Shown: positions 1-7,369, counted from the first letter of the stretch. The stretch: DNA of 64,000 nucleotides from Deinococcus actinosclerus (GCF_001507665.1 NZ_CP013910.1:2603501-2667500), one strand, 5' to 3'. The notes: generated by a model not told the origin, from the letters alone. Translations and numbers: made by a program.

Positions 1-651
1 ATGGGCGCCGAGGGCCGAAGCCGGTACGCAATCCCACTCCGCGTCATACCCGAGCGCGGCCAGGTCTGCGAGAACCTTTCCGAAGAACCCGCCTCGGCGC
101 CCAGCAAGGCGACTCGATAGTAGCCCTGGGACGTTTTCCGCCAGTACCCAGCGGGGTCTAAGCTCGCGAATGACTCGGGCAAATTCGTCCCAGAGGTCGC
201 GTTCGTCGTTTTCCGCTTTCCGCGCGCCGGCGAGGGAGTGGGGCTGGCAGGGAAAGCCTCCGCAAACAAGGTCGACTGGTTCAAGGTTGTGGCCTCCCAC
301 TTCACGCACGTCCCGGTACAGGGGGACGTCGGGCCAGTGCTTCTTCAGGACGCGGCCGGCGTACTCGTTGATTTCGACCTGCCACGCGCAGGTCATTCCG
401 GCCCATTCCAGGCCGAGATCGATGCCGCCAATACCGGCGAACAGGCTGCCGAATCGGAGTGGTCGCTGGGGCTGCGCATCATCTAGGTGCCAGGCGCGGT
501 ACTGGTCCAGGGTCATGCGGGTGACGGTGCCGCCCTGGCGTTCCATCAAGGTCTGCCACGTGGCGCCGTACCCCTCAGGCCAGTCGCAGGTGCTGCCCAT
601 CAGGTACCCGGTGGCGCTGTGCGCCATCAGGTAGTCGGGTGTGCCTTTCAC
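1..651 (-). CDS. Cytosine-specific C5 DNA methyltransferase (partial, C-terminus off window)
   Basis: The 217 visible codons encode a Dcm-type enzyme that would transfer a methyl group from S-adenosylmethionine to cytosine C5. Motif I reads FGSLFAGIGGIDLGLEWAGM, motif IV reads GGFPCQPHSLAG with the catalytic Cys after Pro, and motif VI reads ENVPGL. An N-terminal stretch of about 65 residues precedes motif I. The chosen GTG start overlaps the stop of the upstream gene as GTGA, which implies translational coupling; ATG codons further in are alternatives. The target-recognition domain is outside the window, so the recognised sequence is unknown. In a prophage such orphan enzymes often protect phage DNA from host restriction. 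Confidence 0.85.
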   Translation of the reverse strand, partial: MKGTPDYLMAHSATGYLMGSTCDWPEGYGATWQTLMERQGGTVTRMTLDQYRAWHLDDAQPQRPLRFGSLFAGIGGIDLGLEWAGMTCAWQVEINEYAGRVLKKHWPDVPLYRDVREVGGHNLEPVDLVCGGFPCQPHSLAGARKAENDERDLWDEFARVIRELRPRWVLAENVPGLLSSRLAGRRGGFFGKVLADLAALGYDAEWDCVPASALGAH

Positions 652-944
652 CGCAGCCACGCCACACCGTCCCGGTCCTGCTGGGCTCCCTGCAGGTGTT
701 GAATCCACCCGGCGAGGGTGTACGTGGGGTTCCCGATGAGCCGTTCGAGCATGGCGGTGGCCTCACCGTCCGTGAGGTCTTCCAGGTCGGTGAGGCTGGG
801 GGTGCCGTTCAGGTACGCGGCCAGTGCGAGCGGCTGGTACGGTTCGTGCTGGGTCAGGGCGTGGTACAGCTCGGGCCTCAGGTCAGCGGGAACCATCTTT
901 GAGGGACCCGCGTATTTCTTGGCAGTGGTCGTGTGTGAGATCAT
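648..944 (-). CDS. Small phage protein of unknown function
   Basis: This 98-residue protein has no motif I recognise. It is soluble, with no membrane segment, and carries helical stretches such as RPELYHALTQHEPY. The ATG start is strongly supported by a GGAGGTGA ribosome-binding site 6 nt upstream. Its stop overlaps the GTG of the downstream methyltransferase gene, so the two are probably co-translated. It may be a small accessory factor of the early region, but nothing in the sequence says which. Confidence 0.6.
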   Translation of the reverse strand: MISHTTTAKKYAGPSKMVPADLRPELYHALTQHEPYQPLALAAYLNGTPSLTDLEDLTDGEATAMLERLIGNPTYTLAGWIQHLQGAQQDRDGVAWLR

Positions 945-966
945 GTGGTGTCACCTCCGGGTGAAC

Positions 967-1004
967 GAAGCCCCGCCCCGCCGGCAAGCAAGTGGCGGGG
1001 CTTC
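967..1004 (-). terminator. Hairpin between two prophage early genes
   Basis: Perfect 11-bp arms GAAGCCCCGCC and GGCGGGGCTTC enclose a 16-nt loop just after the 1014-1652 gene on the leftward strand. There is no T-run, so it may be a partial terminator or attenuator before the methyltransferase pair. Confidence 0.5.
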
Positions 1005-1013
1005 GGTTTGGAG

Positions 1014-1652
1014 TCAGTAGCCGTAGTCAGCGTCGCCGCTGGGGTTGCGCCGCGCGGGCGGCGCGCTGGGGGCCGTCATGAGCGGCTCGGTCTCCCCCGT
1101 CGCGACGGGGGCCTTCTTCTTCTTGCCGCCGCTGGTGGGCATGGGGCTCGCCCCGGCCGCAGCGCAGGTGTTGTAGCCCTTGGCGTTCACGCCGAGGGTC
1201 AGCTGCGCCGCGCGGCCGAACAGGCTCTCGCCGTCGAAGTCCAGCGCCAGCACTTTCAGGAACGCCTTGCGGCCACTGTCGGTCACTTCGCCCACGGCGG
1301 CGGCGAGATCGTCGTAACTCTGGATGTCGGGCCCGAGGTCGATGCTCACGCGGGCCGCGTCGTCGTCGGTCAGGGGGCGGCCCACCAGGGCGCTGAGGCG
1401 GTTGGTCCACTTGGCCTTGTCGTTCAGGCGGAAGCCCAGGGGGATGCGGACAAAGCTGTCACTGAACGTGTCGCCGTCCTGGTCTTCCCAGACGAGGCGG
1501 GCCTGGGGGAACGTCTTGGTCTTGTCGTCGAAGTCGCTGCCTTCGTCGATGATGATTTCCTTGAGGGCGAAGACGTAGGTGCCGGGGTCGCCTTCGAACC
1601 GGTTGGTGTCGCCGCTGCTCTGTCCTTTGCTGCTCTGCATGCTGATGGCCAT
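1014..1652 (-). CDS. Conserved phage early protein of unknown function
   Basis: The product has 212 residues from the chosen ATG, which is preceded by AGGAG seven bases upstream; an in-frame ATG 24 bases further out lacks such a site. The body is acidic and mixed alpha/beta (GTYVFALKEIIIDEGSDF, LVWEDQDGDTF), while the tail is low-complexity with a GGKKKKAPVATGE segment. A compact acidic core with a basic, disordered tail would suit a nucleic-acid-associated early protein, but I recognise no family. It starts the distal part of the leftward early cluster. Confidence 0.6.
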   Translation of the reverse strand: MAISMQSSKGQSSGDTNRFEGDPGTYVFALKEIIIDEGSDFDDKTKTFPQARLVWEDQDGDTFSDSFVRIPLGFRLNDKAKWTNRLSALVGRPLTDDDAARVSIDLGPDIQSYDDLAAAVGEVTDSGRKAFLKVLALDFDGESLFGRAAQLTLGVNAKGYNTCAAAGASPMPTSGGKKKKAPVATGETEPLMTAPSAPPARRNPSGDADYGY

Positions 1653-1778
1653 GTGGGTGCTCCTGGGTGGGTCCATCGGTGGTCGGGTGTGTGTCCGGTG
1701 GTCGATGGGTGCTGGGGTCGTGGTGTCCGTGCCGCTGGGCCGCGTGTGCGTTGGGCAGCCGCACCCCTGCCAGAGGGG

Positions 1779-1988
1779 CTAGTACCGGTGCCGCTTCCAC
1801 TCCTCGTGCAGCGCGGTCTGCATCTGGACGCCGTCTAGGACCAGACCGAGCCCGGCTTTGACCAGCTCGTGGTTCATGGCCCACAGGCGGTCCGCCATCT
1901 CGCCGGACGGTGCGGCGGCCTTGGCCTCTTCAAGCAGGGCCTGAGCGCGAGGCAGGGCGGTCATATCGATCTGGTCGGTGGGGCTCAC
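1779..1988 (-). CDS. Small phage protein of unknown function
   Basis: This 69-residue, mostly helical protein (PRAQALLEEAKAAAPSGEMA) has no recognisable domain. Its GTG start overlaps the stop codon of the preceding gene as GTGA, the same coupling used down this whole early cluster, and that coupling is the main reason to call it a gene. About 125 bases with no gene separate it from the next gene downstream. Confidence 0.5.
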   Translation of the reverse strand: MSPTDQIDMTALPRAQALLEEAKAAAPSGEMADRLWAMNHELVKAGLGLVLDGVQMQTALHEEWKRHRY

Positions 1989-2314
1989 GCCTGCCCGCCC
2001 GTGACTTCCAGCAGCTTCAGCAGCGTCTTGCAGCGGTCGACTTCCAGCTGGGCGACGGTGAGGAGCATGCGGTCCTGCGCGACGTCCCTCGCGGCCTTCT
2101 CCAGCAGGCCGTAGTCCTCAGCCAGCAGTGCGCGCAGCTGCCCTTCACGGGCCTCGGCGTTCTTCCCGTCGATCTGGCCGGCGGCGATGGCTTCGGACTT
2201 GAACTGCTCGAGGCGGGCGCGGCGCTGCAGTTCGATTTCGGTGCTGCTGGCCAGGACGTGCGTGGCGACAGCCACGGCCCCGAAGGCGGCGTTGATCTGC
2301 TCGGCGGTGATCAC
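1985..2314 (-). CDS. Small helical phage protein
   Basis: This 109-residue protein is predicted to be almost entirely alpha-helical, with a charged, coiled-coil-like middle (EIELQRRARLEQFKSEAIAA) and a leucine-rich end. The GTG start at 2314 overlaps the upstream stop as GTGA. No enzyme motif is visible. It belongs to the tightly overlapping early operon; a structural or adaptor role is possible but only a guess. Confidence 0.55.
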   Translation of the reverse strand: MITAEQINAAFGAVAVATHVLASSTEIELQRRARLEQFKSEAIAAGQIDGKNAEAREGQLRALLAEDYGLLEKAARDVAQDRMLLTVAQLEVDRCKTLLKLLEVTGGQA

Positions 2315-2583
2315 GCGCGCCCCCGGACGGTGACCATGCCGCTGTCGCCTCGGACGGCCGTGCGGGCCAGCAGGGCGTTGGTGAGGCGGGCGCTGTTGAT
2401 GTGCACGCCCCGCGCGGCCCGGCGCTGCTGGGTGGATTGGGGCGTGTCGCACGCGGCGCAGATGCCGATGGCGCACGGCTCGCCGCATGTGCGGCACTCG
2501 TGCATGACGGGCGAGGACGCGTAGGCCAGCGCGGTGATCAGCAGCAGGCCGAGGATGGTGGCGGCGATGAGCAGGGTCAGCAT
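2311..2583 (-). CDS. Membrane-anchored zinc-ribbon-like small phage protein
   Basis: The 90-residue product starts with one hydrophobic helix (residues 2-22), followed by two CXXC-type pairs in HECRTCGEPCAIGICAACDT, an arrangement typical of a small zinc ribbon. It should sit in the inner membrane with the metal site beyond the helix. The start ATG overlaps the upstream stop by 7 bases (ATGCTGA). Function is unknown. Confidence 0.55.
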   Translation of the reverse strand: MLTLLIAATILGLLLITALAYASSPVMHECRTCGEPCAIGICAACDTPQSTQQRRAARGVHINSARLTNALLARTAVRGDSGMVTVRGRA

Positions 2584-2786
2584 GCGGGTTCTCCCTTGGG
2601 CAGCGGGATCAGCGTCTTGCGGTATTCCGGGTCGTTGAACAGCGCGTTGAGGTAGTCGTGAATGGCCTGTTCCAGTTCGGTGTCGCTCAGGGCGCGCCCG
2701 GCCCGCTGCTCGTGGAATGCGCGGCGTTGCTCACGCCAGTCCGGATCGACGAAGAAGGTCTGAGCGGAGTCGTTGTAGCGGGCCAT
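2577..2786 (-). CDS. Small phage protein of unknown function
   Basis: This 69-residue, highly charged protein has a central helix (LSDTELEQAIHDYLNALF) and no known motif. Its ATG shares one base with the upstream stop (TGATG), and its own stop overlaps the next start. Such end-to-end overlap supports it as a true early-operon gene although no homologue is recognised. Confidence 0.5.
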   Translation of the reverse strand: MARYNDSAQTFFVDPDWREQRRAFHEQRAGRALSDTELEQAIHDYLNALFNDPEYRKTLIPLPKGEPAC

Positions 2787-2989
2787 CAGCGGCGCGCCTC
2801 GATGCAGAGCCAGCAGAGGGTGGTGCCGGGGTCCACGTGGGTGCGGCACTCGGTGCAGGTGGGCAGCGGGTAGTAGCGGCGCTCGATGAGGTGCCCGGCG
2901 CGGCGCACGACGATCTCTCCCAGGCCGGCGCGGGCGAGGAACGCGAGGGCATGCGCGGGGCGGGCCTTGGGTGTGGTGCTGAGCTTCAC
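2786..2989 (-). CDS. Small zinc-ribbon-like phage protein
   Basis: The product has 67 residues. Two cysteine pairs, CTEC and CWLC, 15 residues apart, suggest a C4 zinc ribbon that may bind nucleic acid or a protein partner. The N-terminal half is basic. It starts at a GTG that overlaps the upstream stop as GTGA. It is the second cysteine-pair protein in this early cluster. Confidence 0.5.
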   Translation of the reverse strand: MKLSTTPKARPAHALAFLARAGLGEIVVRRAGHLIERRYYPLPTCTECRTHVDPGTTLCWLCIEARR

Positions 2990-3177
2990 AGCCGCACCGC
3001 CCGCACGGCCAGCGCCAGGGCAATCACGCCGTTCAGTGCGGACTCCATGACGGTCTTGACTTCGAGAATCTTCAGGCCGACGCCGACGCCAGCCATGAAG
3101 ACGATGAACAGCAGGATCAGCAGCAGCGAGCGGCGCCGGGCGCGGGCGATCATGGCGCTGACGAGCGGGGAGCTCAC
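2986..3177 (-). CDS. Small phage membrane protein
   Basis: The 63-residue product has a basic N-terminus (ARARRR) followed by a strong transmembrane helix (residues 17-36) and a second hydrophobic stretch near the C-terminus. The GTG start overlaps the preceding stop as GTGA. It is of unknown function; its size would fit a superinfection-exclusion or lysis-control protein, but there is no specific motif. Confidence 0.45.
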   Translation of the reverse strand: MSSPLVSAMIARARRRSLLLILLFIVFMAGVGVGLKILEVKTVMESALNGVIALALAVRAVRL

Positions 3178-3467
3178 GCCGCGCCGCCGGGGTACAGGGG
3201 CACGCTGACCGGGCCGGTCACGGGGTTGCTCAGCGTCACGATCAGGGCCGGGCTGAATTCCATCTGGGCGCCCCAGCGGGCGTGATCAGCGATGCGCACG
3301 GTCAGGTCCAGCAGCACCTGGGCCGCCTGATCGGAGCGCAGGGACAGGTCTTTGTAGGTGCCCCAGTCGTAGCGGACGACCTGCCCGCCACTGATCTGCA
3401 CGAGGACCGGGGTGCTCGGCCCGAAAGTCTGAGGCTTGCTGTACTGGTAGATGCCGTCCTGTATCAT
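3174..3467 (-). CDS. Small beta-rich phage protein
   Basis: The 97-residue protein is rich in beta-strand-forming segments (TPVLVQISGGQVVRYDWGTY) and has no identified domain. The ATG start is well supported by GGAGG seven bases upstream. A GC hairpin (3481-3519) lies just before the ribosome-binding site and separates this gene from the antirepressor pair upstream. It heads the run of seven overlapping small genes. Confidence 0.55.
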   Translation of the reverse strand: MIQDGIYQYSKPQTFGPSTPVLVQISGGQVVRYDWGTYKDLSLRSDQAAQVLLDLTVRIADHARWGAQMEFSPALIVTLSNPVTGPVSVPLYPGGAA

Positions 3468-3480
3468 GTTCGTACCTCCT

Positions 3481-3519
3481 CCCCCCGCTGAGCCGGTGCA
3501 ACGGCATTGACGCGGGGGG
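3481..3519 (-). terminator. GC-rich hairpin in early-region intergenic gap
   Basis: Arms CCCCCCGC and GCGGGGGG enclose a 23-nt loop. It lies between the 51-residue gene and the next gene's ribosome-binding site, so it could stop or slow leftward transcription. There is no T-run on that strand. Confidence 0.4.
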
Positions 3520-3527
3520 TTGTTGTT

Positions 3528-3683
3528 TCAGCTCGCCTTGGCGGGCTGCGGGGTGGGCTTGCGCGGGATGCTCAGCAGCGCGCGGTGAATGCGGGCGAGG
3601 TTCTCTGGGGCGTACGGATCACTGCCGTCTGCCATCACGACGGCCACGACGCGCACGCTTGAGGGGCGGATAGGCTGAGTCAT
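3528..3683 (-). CDS. Very small phage protein
   Basis: This is a 51-residue product starting MTQPIRPSSVRVVAVVMA and ending in a Pro/Lys-rich tail. Its ATG overlaps the stop of the antirepressor-like gene as ATGA, and the hairpin follows its stop, which together make a clean gene unit. No function is recognisable. Confidence 0.5.
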   Translation of the reverse strand: MTQPIRPSSVRVVAVVMADGSDPYAPENLARIHRALLSIPRKPTPQPAKAS

Positions 3684-4435
3684 GCCAGGGCCGCCAGTTC
3701 ACGCAGCACGGCCTTCTTCTGCGCTTCGAGGCTCAGGAGGCGGCGCGCGAGTTGCTCGGTGCTCGTGTCGGTGGGCAGCAGGCGGGGCTGGTGACGCTTC
3801 GCGGCCTTGGTGCGGGCTGCGGCGCCCACCACGCGGACAACGGCAGCCACGCCGGGGCGCGCTTCACCCTGGTAGGGCGTGAATGTGGCGTCCGGCCAGA
3901 TGGCCTGTACGTCAGGCAGGGGGTACAGGTAGGCGGGCGCGCCACAGCGCGATTCCAGGAAGTGGTGCGTGGCTTCAATGCCCTGACGACGCAGGGTCGT
4001 GCTGGCGTGACGCGGGGGAATGCCGACTGCGGCACTCACGCCGCGCGCGCTAATCAGGGCGGGCTGGGCGTGACTATTTGTCACGCTCGCCAGCTGACCG
4101 ATCACGAGGTCTTCGGCCATGTCGCGGAACAGGCGGGCGCGGGCGCTGCGGATGAAGAACCCGAGGCGCACGATCCCGCGCTTCGTCCAGAGGGTCTGCT
4201 GACGTTGCAGGTTCCCAGCGTTAGGATTACTAACGCCCGAGGTCACCGTGATCCAGTGCTTGCCTTCGATCAGTTCGTCGGCCTTGCTCAGCTTGTGCTG
4301 ACGGATGTTCTCCTGGCTCACGCCGTAGCCCAGGGCCACCTGCTCGGTGGTGGCGGTGAATTCGTGGGTCGGGTCAGGGGTCAACACGACCTCCTGAGTT
4401 CCGACTTCGAGCACGTAGGGTGTAATCTGAGTCAT
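3680..4435 (-). CDS. Phage antirepressor / regulatory-type protein (ORF6N/BRO-like)
   Basis: The 251-residue protein resembles phage antirepressor and KilA-N/BRO-type regulators. Residues about 25-115 hold the typical pattern (YGVSQENIRQHK, then WTKRGIVRLGFFIRSARA and FRDMAEDLVI). The C-terminal part is basic and ends in a leucine-rich, coiled-coil-like helix. The ATG start has AGGAGGT at good spacing. It is the first gene after the Cro-like regulator, where lytic-switch genes usually sit, and is likely to interfere with the repressor or redirect early transcription. The family call rests on pattern recognition, not alignment. Confidence 0.6.
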   Translation of the reverse strand: MTQITPYVLEVGTQEVVLTPDPTHEFTATTEQVALGYGVSQENIRQHKLSKADELIEGKHWITVTSGVSNPNAGNLQRQQTLWTKRGIVRLGFFIRSARARLFRDMAEDLVIGQLASVTNSHAQPALISARGVSAAVGIPPRHASTTLRRQGIEATHHFLESRCGAPAYLYPLPDVQAIWPDATFTPYQGEARPGVAAVVRVVGAAARTKAAKRHQPRLLPTDTSTEQLARRLLSLEAQKKAVLRELAALA

Positions 4436-4499
4436 GTCATTGACCTCCTAGCGGTCAGTGGGCGGGGCGCTCGGACGAGGGGCGTCCCTTTTCTTTTAC

Positions 4500-4724
4500 T
4501 CAAGCTGCGCTAGATGCGACACCTAGCAACTTATCGGTAGAGCAAGTGAACAAGTGGGCCAGCTTGCGAAGGTTATCGTGCGAAGGCTCGTTCTTGTCAT
4601 TCTCCCAGCGGCTGACCTCCCCGGCACGGTCCCGGCGGCCAAGAATGGCTTCAGCGACGTCATATTGCGACATCCCGCGCTGCTCGCGGAGCTGTCGGAT
4701 GCGCTGCCCGAACGTGTCATCCAT
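4500..4724 (-). CDS. Cro-like XRE-family HTH regulator
   Basis: This 74-residue protein is a single helix-turn-helix domain (IRQLREQRGMSQYDVAEAIL, then GEVSRWENDKNEPS), the size of a phage Cro or small repressor. It faces the CI-like gene across a 145-bp gap holding repeated operator-like words. The start is set by a promoter (TTGACG, 17-bp spacer, TAGCAT) whose -10 box ends 6 nt before the ATG, so the mRNA is probably leaderless. One operator word overlaps this promoter and another lies inside this gene near 4665. Confidence 0.8.
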   Translation of the reverse strand: MDDTFGQRIRQLREQRGMSQYDVAEAILGRRDRAGEVSRWENDKNEPSHDNLRKLAHLFTCSTDKLLGVASSAA

Positions 4725-4790
4725 ACTGTGATGCTACATGTCGCAACACAATCCGTCAAGCGGGAATATTGCACTCTGCGACATGTCGTA
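4665..4790. promoter_or_regulatory. Prophage switch region: promoter and operator-like repeats
   Basis: The leftward promoter is TTGACG (4754-4759, reverse strand), a 17-bp spacer, then TAGCAT (4731-4736). The word TGCGACATGT occurs at 4777-4786 and, inverted, at 4736-4745 overlapping the leftward -10 box. A related TTGCGACAT lies at 4665-4673 inside the Cro-like gene. Three related words in and around a divergent repressor pair are the usual design of a lysis-lysogeny switch. The rightward promoter is not clear. Confidence 0.65.
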
Positions 4791-4869
4791 TTTCGCAATG
4801 TGGAACTTCCAAATACTGTTTGACGTATCAAGTCGCATGTCCCTGATCCATGCGGCACGGGAAGTGACC

Positions 4870-5400
4870 ATGCCATTCGACGCCGAGAGAGCCATAAATG
4901 AAGCCGTGGATGCGTACCTGACGCCGATCCAGTTGGGCGAAGAACTGCGAAGATTCATCAAGCGGAGTGGGAAAACCCAGCGCCAGGTGGCTGACGAGGC
5001 AGGCATGCCTCAGCCAAGTTATCTAAGTCATATGGTCAACGGCCGCATCAACTGGGTCGAGAGTGCCTATTTCCCAGGACTTGTTACTGCTCTCAACTTA
5101 TCTCTCCGGGAGATCAAAAAACTGCGGCCCGACATCGTGACACAGCTTGTGACTGCTGCAGTTCAAGCAGGCACATTCGATGAACCCGCAATGCCAGCGC
5201 CCAAGCCGCGCACCCTCCCCCACGGCTTGCAGGAAGCGGTGGAACTGTATGGCAAGCGGTACAGCGACTTGCAGGACCCCAGCTGGCAGAACTACCTCGC
5301 GGGCTTCCGCTGGCGCGAGGGCGAACCAGAAGAACCCGAGGCGTGGCTGGATCTGTACCGTGACCTGCTGCGGGCTGGCGTGGTGCCCGGGAGTAACTGA
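4870..5400 (+). CDS. CI-like prophage repressor (XRE HTH)
   Basis: The product has 176 residues from the chosen ATG; the frame is open 132 bases further upstream, but that stretch covers the operator region. Residues 15-65 form an HTH domain (LRRFIKRSGKTQRQVADEAG, with PSYLSHMVNGRIN as recognition-helix area). The C-terminal half is not a LexA-type peptidase, so relief of repression should come from outside. The ImmA/IrrE-type gene follows 1 nt after its stop, the arrangement used by ICEBs1 ImmR-ImmA and, in principle, by DdrO-IrrE in Deinococcus. It probably maintains lysogeny. Confidence 0.75.
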   Translation: MPFDAERAINEAVDAYLTPIQLGEELRRFIKRSGKTQRQVADEAGMPQPSYLSHMVNGRINWVESAYFPGLVTALNLSLREIKKLRPDIVTQLVTAAVQAGTFDEPAMPAPKPRTLPHGLQEAVELYGKRYSDLQDPSWQNYLAGFRWREGEPEEPEAWLDLYRDLLRAGVVPGSN

Positions 5401-5804
5401 GTTGAGGACTGCCACGCACGTCGCCATTCAGTTCGCCCTGAACGAGCACCAGCGGGCCGAGTGGACCACCAACCCTGAACGCCTCTGCTGGGCCCTCGGC
5501 ATCCGCGTCATCCCAGGGCGGCGCAGCAGTGCCCACGCTGGGCCGCCGGCGATCATCACCCTGGCCCGCGAGCACTACGCGCCGCGCCAGAAGTTCACGA
5601 TCCACCACGAGATCGCGCACATCCTGATTCAGCGCGCCGGTCTGGAAGACGACATCCTGGCTGAAGTGGATGAGGACGACGCGCACCAGCACCTCGAGGC
5701 GGTCACGAACTACATCGCGTCCCTGCTCGTCATGCCGGACGTCATGATCCGCCACGCGCTCGACACGTACGGGCAGCACCCCGAGACCATCCTGCTCACG
5801 CCGT

Positions 5805-6578
5805 TTAGGGTTGGGCAAGGTTGTGAGCGAGTATGGCTAGGACGACACGGAGACGGAGCGACCGCAACGTTTTCGTCTGCACGGAGCGAATCTGAGCCTC
5901 GACCAAACCAGAGAACACCGTTTCAATGCGTTTTCGCAGTCGAGGGTGTCGGCCTGGCCGCCACCCCGTGTCATACCGGGTATTACTCTTCGGTGGGAAC
6001 ACGTAGCCCAGGCAGCAGTACCCCTTATCACCGATGATGCGTGGCCCGCCGAAGTCGGGCCACCGCCGGTTGAGCTCGTAGCTTACGGTCGTATCGTGCA
6101 AATTGGCTGGTCGGATCAGATACTGCACGATGGCACCTGAAGCGGTGACCCACGCGTGCAACTTGTATCCGTAGACGTCTCCCTGCGTGCCGTAACCCCA
6201 ACGAGCACCGGGAAACGAACACCGCTTCCCCCGTTTGGGTCGGCAGACGGGCAGAGGCATGGAATCAACGATCACTTCCGTGCAGGACTGTGACGGGGTG
6301 GCGACCGCTTCAAGTCGTTCAAGCAATCGCTGTCCCCGTGTATACGCCTGCGTGTAGGAGGGAAGATCGTGTCGATCTTCCCTCAGGATGTTCCACCAGA
6401 TGGACGGGAATGGATGTTTGAAGACCAGTCGGCTGAGCAACAGGGCGACCAGCAGGGCGTCACTCAATTTCTGGTGCGAACACCGCTTGAGGTCACTGAA
6501 ATACCGTTTGGCCCAGCGGTGAAGCTGACGGATGACGGCTCGTCGGCCTAAACTGTGATGGAGACGGTATCTAGCCAT
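5805..6578 (-). CDS. IS982-family-like DDE transposase
   Basis: The 257-residue enzyme carries out cut-and-paste or copy-out transposition of the surrounding IS. A DDE triad is visible: D105 in IVDSMPLPVCRPKRGKR, D184 in GDKGY, and E219 in LRKRIETVF. Residues 72-90 (LPSYTQAYTRGQRLLERLE) and the GYKLHAWVTASGAI block also fit the IS982 group. The stop codon lies inside the terminal inverted repeat. The ATG and its GGAG ribosome-binding site are both within a 13-bp perfect hairpin. The gene looks intact, so the element may still be mobile. Confidence 0.8.
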   Translation of the reverse strand: MARYRLHHSLGRRAVIRQLHRWAKRYFSDLKRCSHQKLSDALLVALLLSRLVFKHPFPSIWWNILREDRHDLPSYTQAYTRGQRLLERLEAVATPSQSCTEVIVDSMPLPVCRPKRGKRCSFPGARWGYGTQGDVYGYKLHAWVTASGAIVQYLIRPANLHDTTVSYELNRRWPDFGGPRIIGDKGYCCLGYVFPPKSNTRYDTGWRPGRHPRLRKRIETVFSGLVEAQIRSVQTKTLRSLRLRVVLAILAHNLAQP

Positions 6579-6595
6579 ACCGTCTCCATTTTTTG
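6558..6595. promoter_or_regulatory. IS hairpin: RBS/start sequestering and plus-strand terminator
   Basis: ATGGAGACGGTAT (6558-6570) pairs perfectly with 6577-6589 across a 6-nt loop. In transposase mRNA the stem contains the GGAG site and part of the ATG. On the opposite strand the same stem is followed by six T's, a canonical Rho-independent terminator for transcription leaving the element rightward. Confidence 0.65.
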
Positions 6596-6976
6596 CTCTC
6601 TGGGAACCATTGAACAGGTCATAGCGAGAGCCCTAAACGAGGTTGCTCATCCAGAAGATCGCCGGGGTGAGTCTCCCCGCCGCGCTGCGCCGCTTCACGT
6701 ACGCCCAGCAGGCCGGCGTGACCACACTCGTGACCAGCGGCGCGTACATCGCCGACCTCGCCAGCACCGACCCGTACAACCGCCTGCACCGGCACCAGCG
6801 CCTCCCGGACATAGCGGCGGCTCTCCCAGGTGCGCGGCTCCTCTCCCTCCCCTCTGCCCGGCACCGCACGCTCGCCGTGCTGGCCGTGTAGGACAGTGAC
6901 CGCTCACGTGAGGCAACAACACGCAGCAGGACGTGCCATACCTGAGGCTTACCGCTCAGGTGCCTAAGGAGACGTC

Positions 6977-7369
6977 ATGAAGAAGTTGCTGATGCTCGCC
7001 GTTCTGCTCTCCTCTACTGCTTCCGCCATCACCACCCAGCAGGTCATCACGGCGTTCCAGAAGGCGGGGCTGGAAGCATCCAAGCCCACCCCTATCACCC
7101 GGGACGGGTACGGCATGGCCCCGCTCGTCGGGAAGGGGGTCCGCTTTCTGATCCCCAGTCTTGGCGAGGGATCAGGGGGCCGGGTGTTTGATGTCCCGAA
7201 CACAGCTCAGCGCACCAAGCTGGCGCGGTACTACACGTCTCTGGGAGAAGAGAGTGCCATGCTCTACTCCCACGTGTTCGTCTACAAGAACATCGTCGTG
7301 CAGATCAACGGGGAACTCAGCGACGCGAAAGCCGCGAAGTACAAATCCGCGCTGATGAAGCTGAAATGA
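6977..7369 (+). CDS. Small secreted protein, prophage cargo
   Basis: The 130-residue product starts with a clear Sec signal peptide (MKKLLMLAVLLSSTASA, cleavage probably after ASA). The mature part is a compact alpha/beta protein of about 113 residues without cysteines. AAGGAGAC lies 5 nt before the ATG. It resembles no family I can name. It sits in the lysogeny arm between the broken ImmA gene and the integrase, the usual place for morons (lysogenic-conversion genes), so it may alter the host surface or block superinfection. Confidence 0.6.
   Translation: MKKLLMLAVLLSSTASAITTQQVITAFQKAGLEASKPTPITRDGYGMAPLVGKGVRFLIPSLGEGSGGRVFDVPNTAQRTKLARYYTSLGEESAMLYSHVFVYKNIVVQINGELSDAKAAKYKSALMKLK

Larger units (their letters stand above)
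5799..6643 (-). mobile_element. IS982-family-like insertion sequence, 845 bp
   Basis: The element is flanked by direct 6-bp target copies TGCTCA at 5793-5798 and 6644-6649. The inverted termini share the core GTTTAGGG (5803-5810 and, inverted, 6631-6638), placed 4 and 5 bases from the ends, so the exact ends may be off by one. One transposase gene nearly fills it. The family is assigned from the transposase sequence. Confidence 0.8.
5402..6891 (+). pseudogene. ImmA/IrrE-family metallopeptidase, interrupted by an IS
   Basis: The left part (TTG start 5402 to 5798) carries the zinc motif HHEIAHILIQ and the left arm typical of ImmA/IrrE proteases, which cleave HTH repressors. The right part (6650-6891) resumes at IQKIAGVSLPAALRRFTY, the usual C-terminal region. 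Removing the 845-bp element with one copy of the 6-bp target duplication gives 639 bases, an exact 213-codon frame, so the break is due to the IS alone. The gene follows the CI-like repressor and would be its expected inactivator. Loss should hamper induction; this is inference. Confidence 0.85.

Noticed and set aside
4738..4869. N-terminal extension of the CI-like repressor
   Set aside because: It would place the operator region inside the coding sequence and has no ribosome-binding site.
5799..6037. Read-through of the ImmA frame into the IS
   Set aside because: The sequence after 5,798 belongs to the element; the chimeric tail is meaningless.
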